From assembly GCA_964372035.1 (NCBI GenBank), contig CAYJPK010000069.1, forward strand, positions 1-11,470: a DNA stretch of 11,470 nt, read 5' to 3'. Shown here piece after piece: positions 1-6,363 of the stretch. Within the stretch, counting starts at the first letter, position 1, and each line of letters begins with the position of its first letter. The notes beneath the pieces are model-generated. The model searched no databases. It was not told the origin of the DNA and was given only the letters and a program-made list of their open reading frames with translations. The position numbers and the translations under genes are program-made. Origin of the DNA: CAYJPK01 sp964372035. GTDB lineage: Bacteria > Desulfobacterota > Desulfovibrionia > Desulfovibrionales > Desulfovibrionaceae.

Positions 1-46
1 TTTTGTATGGACTTGGTGCAAACTTATTAAACCGCAAATGTTTACA

Positions 47-197
47 TTTTAGTCAATTTGCTCTAGCTTTTCAGATTTTTTCTTTGAACGAGGCAAAATT
101 TATTTTTCTGCGTAAGCGTACTCAAGTACGTGCGTAAAGAAAAATAAATTTTAACAAAGTACAAAGGAAAAAGATAAAGCGAGTAAATTGACTAAAA
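47..197 (+). repeat. 151-base imperfect inverted repeat / long hairpin
   Basis: The two halves are complementary in four blocks. 47-63 pairs with 181-197 (17 pairs, arm TTTTAGTCAATTTGCTC). 66-70 pairs with 176-180 (5 pairs). 76-86 pairs with 162-172 (11 pairs). 95-109 pairs with 138-152 (15 pairs, perfect). An apical stem of 6 pairs, 116-121 with 126-131, closes a TCAA loop. Internal loops separate the blocks. The three non-Watson-Crick pairs inside stems (60/184, 81/167, 116/131) are all G·U when read as plus-strand RNA and all A·C when read as minus-strand RNA, so the fold is better on the plus strand. No obvious target-site duplication flanks it. It could be a miniature mobile element, a structured 3' end of a gene to the left, or a small RNA; I cannot tell which. 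Confidence 0.75.
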
Positions 198-255
198 AAA
201 CAAAGAAAAGCAAAAATAAAAAATAAAAAAGAACAAAACAAAAAGGATAAAAAAT

Positions 256-282
256 AAAAAAAAGAGGCTCAAAAAGAGCCCC
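256..282 (-). terminator. Intrinsic terminator of the thiC-to-dehydrogenase operon
   Basis: On the minus strand a 7-pair stem (282-276 with 270-264, GGGGCTC against GAGCCTC, one G·U) closes a TTTTT loop and is followed directly by eight T (263-256), then further T-rich sequence. It begins 26 bases after the stop codon of the short-chain dehydrogenase. The G·U becomes an A·C-type mismatch on the plus strand, which fits use by minus-strand transcription. It is the only clear terminator found downstream of the thiC promoter. Confidence 0.92.
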
Positions 283-308
283 TAAATAAAACTAATCCAA
301 AAAATAAA

Positions 309-1160
309 CTAAACACCAGAATATGATGAAAAACCACCATCAATAGGAATAACTACACCAGTAACAAAACCAGCAGCCTCTTGACTAAGCAAGAATAAAG
401 TTGCACCTATTAACTCATGAGCTTCACCAAATCTACCCATAGGAGTAGCAGCTAAAATTTTATCTGTACGTGGTGTTGGGGTACCATCTTCATTAAACAA
501 AAGCTTAGCATTTTGCTGAGTTGAGAAAAAGCCCGGAGCGATTGCATTAACCCTGATACCTGCTTGCGCAAAATGCACTGCAAGCCACTGAGTGAAGTTA
601 CTAACAGCAGCTTTAGCACCAGAGTAAGCTGGGATTTTGGTAAGTGGAGTATATGCATTCATTGAAGATACATTTAAGATAGAACAACCTTTTCTGTTTA
701 ACATATCTTTTGCAAATACTTGAGATGGAATTAAGGTTCCCAAAAAGTTTAAATTAAATACAAATTCAACACCTGATGGATCTAAGCTAAAGAAACTTAC
801 AATGTCACTTAAATCTTCATCACCCGGAAAATAATATTCTTTTGTTGTGGTAGCTTTTGGGCTGTTACCGCCAGCACCGTTAACTAAAATATCACAAGGT
901 CCTAGTTCAGCAAGAATTGTCTCATGTGCAGCTTCCAAGCTTTTACGCTCAAGCACGTTACAGGCATAAGCTTTAGCTACTCCACCCTCTTTTGCAATTT
1001 CTTTTGCAACTGCATCAGCATTTTCAAAATTTAAGTCGAGTAATGCAATCTTAGCACCACATTTAGCAACAGCACGAGCAAGTTCAGAACAAAGAACTCC
1101 ACCAGCACCAGTTACAACAACAACTTTATTTTTTAAATCAATATCAAAAGGTAATTTCAT
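309..1160 (-). CDS. Short-chain dehydrogenase, D-mannonate oxidoreductase (fructuronate reductase) type
   Basis: A 283-residue classical-size SDR protein, expected in the cytosol. The nucleotide-binding motif is TGAGGVLC (residues 17-24). Asp42 at the end of the second strand favours NAD(H) over NADP(H). NGAGG (94-98) takes the place of the usual NNAG. The catalytic set is Ser165/Ser166, Tyr179 and Lys183 (YSGAK). The 'GVVIPIDGGFSSYSGV' tail and the TGxGGVLC form are what I associate with the SDR mannonate oxidoreductases of the Bacillus YjmF type, not with generic SDRs. The likely reaction is D-fructuronate + NADH to D-mannonate. The gene lies 18 bases downstream of uxuA, whose product uses mannonate, which supports the assignment. 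AGAGG lies upstream of the ATG at a suitable distance. It is the last gene of the operon. Substrate assignment is inference; a related sugar-acid reductase remains possible. Confidence 0.85.
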   Translation of the reverse strand: MKLPFDIDLKNKVVVVTGAGGVLCSELARAVAKCGAKIALLDLNFENADAVAKEIAKEGGVAKAYACNVLERKSLEAAHETILAELGPCDILVNGAGGNSPKATTTKEYYFPGDEDLSDIVSFFSLDPSGVEFVFNLNFLGTLIPSQVFAKDMLNRKGCSILNVSSMNAYTPLTKIPAYSGAKAAVSNFTQWLAVHFAQAGIRVNAIAPGFFSTQQNAKLLFNEDGTPTPRTDKILAATPMGRFGEAHELIGATLFLLSQEAAGFVTGVVIPIDGGFSSYSGV

Positions 1161-1178
1161 TTTAGACCTCTGTAATTT

Positions 1179-2234
1179 TTAGTTGCATTTGCAAGCGCAT
1201 TTATCAAGAGCTTCCCAAATGCCTAGTAAGTAAGATGCACCAAGCGCTCTATCATATAAACCATAACCAGGCTTGCCAGTTTCACCCCAAATCATGCGAC
1301 CATGGTCTGGACGAACATAACCCTCAAAGCCATTTTTATGCAAAGCTTGCATAATTGCAAACATATCTTGTGAACCGCAAGGGCTGTAGTGTGCGCTTTC
1401 TTCAAAGCTACCATCAGGGAGCAATTTAACATTACGCACATGCATAAAATGAATACGTTTTTGCGCTGCGTATTTATCAATCATTCTAGGTAAATCATTA
1501 AATGCAGCTGAACCAAGTGAACCAGTACAGAAAGTTAATCCGTTATGCTCATCGTCAACGATTTTTAAGAATCTATCAAGGTTAGCTTCATTAGTAATAA
1601 TACGTGGTAATCCAAAAATATCATATGGAGGATCATCAGGGTGAATAGCCATTTTCACGCCACATTCTTTAGCAATTGGAATGATTTTTTTGAGGAAATA
1701 TTCTAAATTCTCCCATAAACCTTCAGCACCAATTTTTGCATAGCCTTCAAATAAGCGTTTTAAATCATCTTTATCATAGCTTGCGTCCCAACCTGGTAAT
1801 GATAATTCACCAGAAAGTGGATCCATCTTATCAGCTTGCTCTTTATAGAAAACTAAAGCATTTGATCCGTCAGGAAGTTCACGAGCTAAATCAGTACGTG
1901 TCCAGTCAAAAACAGGCATGAAATTATAACAAATAACCTTAACACCAGCTTTTGATAAGCGACGGATATTTTCAGCATAGTTTTCAATATACTTATCTCT
2001 ATTTGGCAAGCCGAGCTTAATATCTTCTGGTACTGGCACGCTTTCAATAACATCAAAACTCATACCGTTAGCTTCAATTTGTTGTTTCAAAGCATTAATA
2101 CTCTCAACGCTCCAAATTTCACCTGGTTTAACATCATAAACAGCAGTAACAATACTTTGCATAGCAGGAATTTGACGAATTTTTTCTAAAGTAACAGGAT
2201 CATCTGCACCATACCATCTAAAAGAAAGCTTCAT
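1179..2234 (-). CDS. uxuA: Mannonate dehydratase UxuA
   Basis: A 351-residue cytosolic enzyme that dehydrates D-mannonate to 2-keto-3-deoxy-D-gluconate in hexuronate catabolism. It has the TIM-barrel mannonate dehydratase signature: N-terminal MKLSFRWYG, IHPDDPP (His198), FCTGSLG (Cys236), HVRN (His265) and RPDHGR (Asp310, His311). His198, Cys236, His265 and Asp310 match the His/Cys/His/Asp metal set known for this family (Mn2+ or Fe2+). The ATG at 2234 is the start because GGAGG (2244-2240) lies five bases upstream; a TTG four codons earlier would translate through that Shine-Dalgarno site. The protein ends in CACKCN, three cysteines within five residues, which is not part of the barrel. It lies 27 bases downstream of the Rsm22-like gene and 18 bases upstream of the mannonate oxidoreductase, with which it forms a pathway pair. 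Confidence 0.95.
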   Translation of the reverse strand: MKLSFRWYGADDPVTLEKIRQIPAMQSIVTAVYDVKPGEIWSVESINALKQQIEANGMSFDVIESVPVPEDIKLGLPNRDKYIENYAENIRRLSKAGVKVICYNFMPVFDWTRTDLARELPDGSNALVFYKEQADKMDPLSGELSLPGWDASYDKDDLKRLFEGYAKIGAEGLWENLEYFLKKIIPIAKECGVKMAIHPDDPPYDIFGLPRIITNEANLDRFLKIVDDEHNGLTFCTGSLGSAAFNDLPRMIDKYAAQKRIHFMHVRNVKLLPDGSFEESAHYSPCGSQDMFAIMQALHKNGFEGYVRPDHGRMIWGETGKPGYGLYDRALGASYLLGIWEALDKCACKCN

Positions 2235-2239
2235 GGATA

Positions 2240-2244
2240 CCTCC
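2240..2244 (-). promoter_or_regulatory. Shine-Dalgarno GGAGG that fixes the uxuA start
   Basis: On the minus strand GGAGG is followed by TATCC and then ATG at 2234. The in-frame TTG at 2246 overlaps this site (TTGGAGG), so the longer reading that begins MEVSM is very unlikely. The consequence is a 351-residue protein, not 355. Confidence 0.9.
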
Positions 2245-2261
2245 AAAATTATATAATTAGT

Positions 2262-3515
2262 TTAAGCTAAGTTCATTATCTTAGCTTTTGACTTATAATC
2301 TGTTTTATAAGATTTTTCAAGTTTTAATTTTACCCTAGCTCCAATATCATCATCTAAACCAGGCACTAGTGCAAGACCATTTTCAGTACATACATAACAA
2401 CACAAACCAAGGCTAGGCACTGCAAAAGCGTCAGAAACAATTCTGCCAAAACAAGTACCCGTTTCTGCCTTATTAACTTTAGCATTTCTTGACATAAAAA
2501 TATGTGATAAACTCAAAGTATGTTTTTGTAATTTTGCACTACGTGATAATTCATATAACCACCAAGGTGATTCAGAACTACTAAAAACAGCGTGGCACCA
2601 ACCACTACGCTCTTGCCCTGCAACCCTTTGCAACGGACAGTCTTGCATATGTGTGCAAGGTGAACCAGCAACATAGCCAAAATCTGATAAGCTAGCACGA
2701 AGTTGAGCTGTCAAAGTTCCGCCAAGGCGATTGCCAGGCTCAACAAAGAAAATATTATCGGATAAATAGGATAAACTTTCAGCAAGATTATCAACCTTAT
2801 CTGAAAGGTGTAAATCTTCTTGAGAACGAACTTTTGCTTCACAAAGTTCATTCATAACGTTTGCACCAACAACTAAGTAAGCCTTTTCACGTATTTTAGG
2901 CAATATTCTATGAATTTGCCCACGCATTAAGCTTATGTCCCAATTAGTTGATTTTGCAATTAATCTAAAAATACTGCGCCCATACTCCATAATTTGACCT
3001 GAATTATCAACACAAATGATACGCAGTTTTAAATTACGCCATTTTGGCTTTGCCATATAAAGGGCAATGATAAATGAAAGTGGACCACTACCAATATCAA
3101 TAATTAAGTCATTATCTTTTGGGTCTTCAATCTCAATATTTGGAATTAATTTACTTAAACGAACTAAATTCCAACTTAAAAAATAACGAATATAAGCTGA
3201 AATTGAACGTGCAGTGCTAAAATAAGGACGAGCCAAAAGACCACGCTCTGAAGTTAAAACTGCCGATAAATCACGTATTGCATATGGCAAATCTCTACGA
3301 TGCGCTGCGCTAAGCGGCAATACTTCATCATAGATTTTAGGTAGTTCTGCAAATATTTTATCAAGCTCAAAAGGAATATTCGCAAACAAAGCTTGTGATT
3401 TTTTATTCGACTTACTACGCTTCACAAGCTTTAGCGCTTGCGGCTTATTATTACGCTTAGGGCGAGCCGAAGCCCCCCCAAGCGATTTTTTAATCATTTT
3501 ATTAATACTAGACAC
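2262..3515 (-). CDS. Rsm22/METTL17-family methyltransferase-like protein with Fe-S cysteine set
   Basis: A 417-residue protein of the small-ribosomal-subunit Rsm22 family. After a basic, low-complexity N-terminus (1-40, many Lys, Arg, Ser and Asn) comes a helical region. A SAM-type Rossmann fold follows, with LIIDIGSGPLSF (137-148), Asp170 at the end of strand 2, ANVMNEL (218-224) and the EPG motif (259-261). The family's cysteine pattern follows: PCTHMQDCP (Cys287, Cys293) and GWCH (Cys307), with LCCYVC (Cys372, 373, 376) near the C-terminus as a likely fourth ligand. In mitochondrial METTL17 the equivalent cysteines bind a 4Fe-4S cluster and the protein assists small-subunit assembly; the role in bacteria is inferred. 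The start is taken as GTG at 3515, one base after the pgk stop, with an AAGAG-like site in the end of pgk. The ATG at 3497 has no such site. Translation is probably coupled to pgk. Confidence 0.82.
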   Translation of the reverse strand: MSSINKMIKKSLGGASARPKRNNKPQALKLVKRSKSNKKSQALFANIPFELDKIFAELPKIYDEVLPLSAAHRRDLPYAIRDLSAVLTSERGLLARPYFSTARSISAYIRYFLSWNLVRLSKLIPNIEIEDPKDNDLIIDIGSGPLSFIIALYMAKPKWRNLKLRIICVDNSGQIMEYGRSIFRLIAKSTNWDISLMRGQIHRILPKIREKAYLVVGANVMNELCEAKVRSQEDLHLSDKVDNLAESLSYLSDNIFFVEPGNRLGGTLTAQLRASLSDFGYVAGSPCTHMQDCPLQRVAGQERSGWCHAVFSSSESPWWLYELSRSAKLQKHTLSLSHIFMSRNAKVNKAETGTCFGRIVSDAFAVPSLGLCCYVCTENGLALVPGLDDDIGARVKLKLEKSYKTDYKSKAKIMNLA

Positions 3516-3516
3516 A

Positions 3517-4689
3517 TTATGCTCTTGCTTTTAAAGCGGCAACTGCTGGTAATTCTTTACCTTCTAATACTTCTAAGAAAGCACCACCAGCCGTTGAGAT
3601 GTAGTCAATTTGACTTGCTACATTATATTTTTCTACAGCAGCAATAGAATCGCCACCGCCAATAACACTAAAGGCACTCGCTTTTGCAACAGCTAAAGCA
3701 ACAGCCTTCGTTCCCTCACCAAAGGCATCAATTTCAAAAGCACCAACAGGTCCATTCCAAATAATTGTACCAGATTTTTCAATAATTTCAGCAAATAATT
3801 CTGCTGTTTTAGGACCAACATCTAAAATCATTTCATCGTCAGCAACTTCATTAACCAAACAAATACGACTAGCAGCATTTTCACTAAATTCTTTAGCAAC
3901 AACCACATCAACAGGAAGTGGAATTTCAGAACCTTTAGCCTTTGCACTTGCCATAATATTTTTAGAAGCTTCTACTAAGTCAGCTTCCATCAAAGACTTA
4001 CCAACATTATAACCAGCTGCAGCTAAGAAAGTGTTTGCAATACCGCCACCAACTATCATCTTGTCTACTTTTGTAGATAAATTTTCCAAAACTGTTAGTT
4101 TTGTTGATACTTTAGAACCACCAATAATAGCTAAAAGAGGGCTAGCTGGTTTTTCTAAAATTTTAGTAATGGCGTTTAATTCTTGCTCCATTAATGGTCC
4201 AACACAAGCAACTTTTGCTTGATGTATTGCTCCTTCTGTTGAAGCATTGGCTCTATGAGCAGTTGCAAATGCGTCCATTACATAAATATCACCTAAATCA
4301 GCTAATTTTTTAGCTAATTCTGGATCATTTTTTTTCTCACCTTTCTGGAAACGAATGTTTTCACAAAGTACAACTTCACCTTGTGCAATCTCAACTCCAT
4401 TAACATAATCTTTTTCAAGACGCACTTTTTGACCAAGTAATTCAGATAATTTAACAGCAACAGGTGCAAGAGTGAAAGCTTCATCATACTCACCCTCAGT
4501 TGGACGACCTAAATGAGATAAAACAATAGCGCTTCCTCCATTATCAATCACATGTTTAATAGCTGGAAGTGAAGCTGTGATTCTCTTATCACTTGTAATA
4601 ACACCATTTTTAACTGGTACGTTCAAGTCTTCACGTAAAACAACACGTTTACCATTAAAATCAATATCTTTCATTACTTTAACATTCAT
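3517..4689 (-). CDS. pgk: Phosphoglycerate kinase
   Basis: A 390-residue cytosolic kinase that interconverts 1,3-bisphosphoglycerate + ADP and 3-phosphoglycerate + ATP. All family landmarks are in order: VVLREDLNVPV (17-27; Arg19, Asp21 and Asn23 bind 3-phosphoglycerate), SHLGRP (58-63), ENIRF (110-114), DAFATAHR (139-146), the GGSK loop (190-193), GPVGAFE (313-319), GGGDS (344-348) and STAGGA (365-370). Length is normal and no key residue is missing. AGGAG (4700-4696) lies six bases before the ATG at 4689. It lies 31 bases downstream of the TPR gene and directly abuts the Rsm22-like gene. Unusually, no other glycolytic gene such as gap, tpi or fba is adjacent. The 31-base gap with the TPR gene shows no promoter, so expression probably comes from the thiC promoter unless one lies inside the upstream coding sequence. 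Confidence 0.98.
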   Translation of the reverse strand: MNVKVMKDIDFNGKRVVLREDLNVPVKNGVITSDKRITASLPAIKHVIDNGGSAIVLSHLGRPTEGEYDEAFTLAPVAVKLSELLGQKVRLEKDYVNGVEIAQGEVVLCENIRFQKGEKKNDPELAKKLADLGDIYVMDAFATAHRANASTEGAIHQAKVACVGPLMEQELNAITKILEKPASPLLAIIGGSKVSTKLTVLENLSTKVDKMIVGGGIANTFLAAAGYNVGKSLMEADLVEASKNIMASAKAKGSEIPLPVDVVVAKEFSENAASRICLVNEVADDEMILDVGPKTAELFAEIIEKSGTIIWNGPVGAFEIDAFGEGTKAVALAVAKASAFSVIGGGDSIAAVEKYNVASQIDYISTAGGAFLEVLEGKELPAVAALKARA

Positions 4690-4720
4690 GTCAAACTCCT
4701 ATATTTTATAAGTATTTGTT

Positions 4721-5743
4721 TTAATTTATATTTTTATTTACACAATTATCAAGCGCTCTTGCCTGTGATAGCCAAGAACAATCACCAATTGCACAAAGTT
4801 CATGAAAATCATTGCACATTGCATCAAAATCATTTTGCATGTGATATGCAGTTCCCCGAGAAGATAAAATTAAGTTTTTATCAAATTTTTTTTCTAGTGC
4901 TTGGCTAAAATCGTGAACAGCAAGTGCAGGTAAATGCGATTGCAAATGAATTAAACCACGCACATAATAAAACATTCCAAAATCAATATCTAAACTCAAA
5001 GATTTGTTAATATATTTTAAAGCTTCATTAGGAAAATTATCAGCAAGCAAAATTTGCGCAACATTCATATTTGCTTCTGCATGGTCTTTATCAATTTTTA
5101 AAATTTTTTCAACTTCTTCTCGCAAATTTTTTGTTTTTGACCAACTTTGCGGTGGAAATCTTCTTAAAAATTCAAGATAGCTAAAATTCGCTTTTATTTC
5201 ACTAGCAATTTTTGTGATATCTTGTGAGTTTTCTTCTTTAAGCTCTTGCAAATTAATATCATTTGTTAATTCAAGCAAATCTTCATATATGTTTGTTATT
5301 AACTGCAGGACTTGATTATGTTCTTCATTTTGAGCTAAGTCAATCAATTCTTTTTCATCAAAATTATATACTATAATTAATGAGGCTTTTATTTTATTTT
5401 TTTCATGAACAACAAGAACTTCTGGCTTAAACATAAATTCACATAACGCCATAAGATATAGGCTGTTATCACGCCAATCATAAGCAGCTCGATGGCTAAT
5501 TATAAAATCAGACAAAGCTTTAAAAGCATCAATTTTTATTTTATTTTCAAGAACCATTTTGACATCATCAGAGTTTATAAAATCTTTAATTTCTAGTTCT
5601 TGGCGAGCAATCAGACGAATCTTATTATCATCATGGTAAAAATCAATTGATGCAAAAGTTGGTTTAAAAAACAAAAAACAACAAGCCACGCATAAAAGCA
5701 TTATGCGAACTTGCTGCTTGTATTTTATAATTAGTCTAAACAT
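4721..5743 (-). CDS. Secreted TPR-repeat protein
   Basis: A 340-residue protein with an N-terminal signal peptide: a basic stretch (1-14), a hydrophobic core LLCVACCFLFF (16-26) and a likely signal peptidase I site after Ala31 (TFA-S). It is therefore expected in the periplasm. Residues 32-215 are Lys/Asp/Glu-rich, probably helical, and not recognised. Three TPR units follow at about 222-252, 256-288 and 290-318, each with the A/G-Y/F-A/L spacing of TPR helices. The tail reads LCAIGDCSWLSQA...C, with Cys317 and Cys322 close together, a feature I associate with TPR proteins of Desulfovibrio-type genomes. The ATG follows the lipoprotein stop by three bases in the same frame; the nearest GGAG (5762-5759) is 15 bases away, so translation is probably coupled. 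An alternative start is Met15. Its role is unknown; a scaffold or partner of the lipoprotein is plausible. Confidence 0.8.
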   Translation of the reverse strand: MFRLIIKYKQQVRIMLLCVACCFLFFKPTFASIDFYHDDNKIRLIARQELEIKDFINSDDVKMVLENKIKIDAFKALSDFIISHRAAYDWRDNSLYLMALCEFMFKPEVLVVHEKNKIKASLIIVYNFDEKELIDLAQNEEHNQVLQLITNIYEDLLELTNDINLQELKEENSQDITKIASEIKANFSYLEFLRRFPPQSWSKTKNLREEVEKILKIDKDHAEANMNVAQILLADNFPNEALKYINKSLSLDIDFGMFYYVRGLIHLQSHLPALAVHDFSQALEKKFDKNLILSSRGTAYHMQNDFDAMCNDFHELCAIGDCSWLSQARALDNCVNKNIN

Positions 5744-5746
5744 GAA

Positions 5747-6304
5747 TTATTTCATAGACTCCAAAATTTTATGTGCCGCTGGGCTAGTTATGTCACTTAG
5801 GGTATTATATAAAATATTTTCAATATTAGAGCTTGAGACAATAAATTCACCATTTTGCGATGCACTTAAGTGCTCTGTAAATAATGGTCTTAAATTATTA
5901 AACAATTCAAGATCAAGCTTAATATTTGTAGTTAAACTTGTTATTGCTGTTTGATTAATCCAAAGTTCAGTGATTTTTCCATTTACAACAAAGCCAGATT
6001 TTTCTTTAGCATCTTCAAGGCTATCAACATAAGAAACTGAAATACCAAGTTTATTAAGTTCATTGCCAAGTGATTTAGTCACCCAATCTGAAATATTACT
6101 TGAAGCCAAAAAAGCTGAATTATCAGTTTTTATACCAAGATTCGGATTTTTGCGCACATCTTGAAAATAAACTAGCACAACATGTTTATCACTATGTGCA
6201 CTAGAGTTAGCATTTTCAGGATATAATAAGCGAATATCATTAGAAGCACAAGCAAAAATAAAAAGACATGAAGCAAATAAAAGCAAATATTTTATTTTAT
6301 TCAT
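5747..6304 (-). CDS. Small outer-membrane-type lipoprotein, unassigned (YajG-like architecture)
   Basis: A 185-residue protein beginning MNKIKYLLLFASCLFIFAC. The lysines, hydrophobic core and IFAC lipobox identify a lipoprotein with lipidated Cys19. Alanine, not aspartate, at the next position suggests outer-membrane sorting. The mature part has a VVLVYFQDVRKNP strand, then a pattern of 'long N-terminal helix, NKLGISVSYVD, FVVNGKITELWIN' resembling small lipoproteins such as YajG, which have an 'aggregate subunits, elderly-cell envelope' type of unknown role; I do not claim orthology. The ATG at 6304 is chosen because GGAG (6313-6310) lies five bases upstream; the longer TTG start at 6337 would put eleven residues before the signal peptide and read through a hairpin. 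The gene lies 59 bases downstream of thiC and three bases upstream of the TPR gene, which it probably partners. Confidence 0.82.
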   Translation of the reverse strand: MNKIKYLLLFASCLFIFACASNDIRLLYPENANSSAHSDKHVVLVYFQDVRKNPNLGIKTDNSAFLASSNISDWVTKSLGNELNKLGISVSYVDSLEDAKEKSGFVVNGKITELWINQTAITSLTTNIKLDLELFNNLRPLFTEHLSASQNGEFIVSSSNIENILYNTLSDITSPAAHKILESMK

Positions 6305-6314
6305 ATAAACTCCA

Positions 6315-6346
6315 AAGGCTAAATTGATAAGAATCAACTTAGCCTT
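6315..6346 (-). promoter_or_regulatory. 14-pair hairpin abutting the lipoprotein Shine-Dalgarno site
   Basis: On the minus strand AAGGCTAAGTTGAT (6346-6333) pairs with ATCAATTTAGCCTT (6328-6315) around a TCTT loop: 14 pairs with one G·U. The G·U becomes an A·C mismatch on the plus strand, so the structure fits minus-strand RNA. GGAG (6313-6310) begins one base after the stem. No T-tract follows, so it is not an ordinary terminator. It may set the ribosome loading rate, mark an RNA processing point, or protect the end of thiC mRNA. Confidence 0.72.
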
Positions 6347-6363
6347 GATACTCTAAAAATATA

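Larger units (their letters stand above)
1..308. other. Gene-free left edge with long hairpin, A-rich tract and terminator
   Basis: I can support no gene here. Reading plus-strand frame 1 from base 1 gives nine codons and then TAA at 28-30, which could be the tail of a gene lying to the left, but nine codons are too few to call. Positions 47-197 fold into a long imperfect hairpin, described separately. Positions 194-263 are almost entirely A with a few G, C and T on the plus strand, a strong strand asymmetry. Positions 256-282 hold the terminator of the minus-strand operon. No ribosome-binding site followed by an open frame was found. Confidence 0.6.

Noticed and set aside
1..30. Possible C-terminal end of a plus-strand gene (nine codons and TAA)
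   Set aside because: Too short to distinguish from chance.
2235..2246. Four extra N-terminal residues of UxuA from a TTG start
   Set aside because: The TTG overlaps the GGAGG Shine-Dalgarno that serves the ATG at 2234.
6305..6337. Longer lipoprotein starting at TTG 6337
   Set aside because: It would place eleven residues before a good lipoprotein signal peptide, would read through a hairpin, and ignores the GGAG five bases before the ATG at 6304.
6305..6363. Terminator between thiC and the lipoprotein gene
   Set aside because: The hairpin is strong but followed by TGGAGTTTATATG, with no T-tract.
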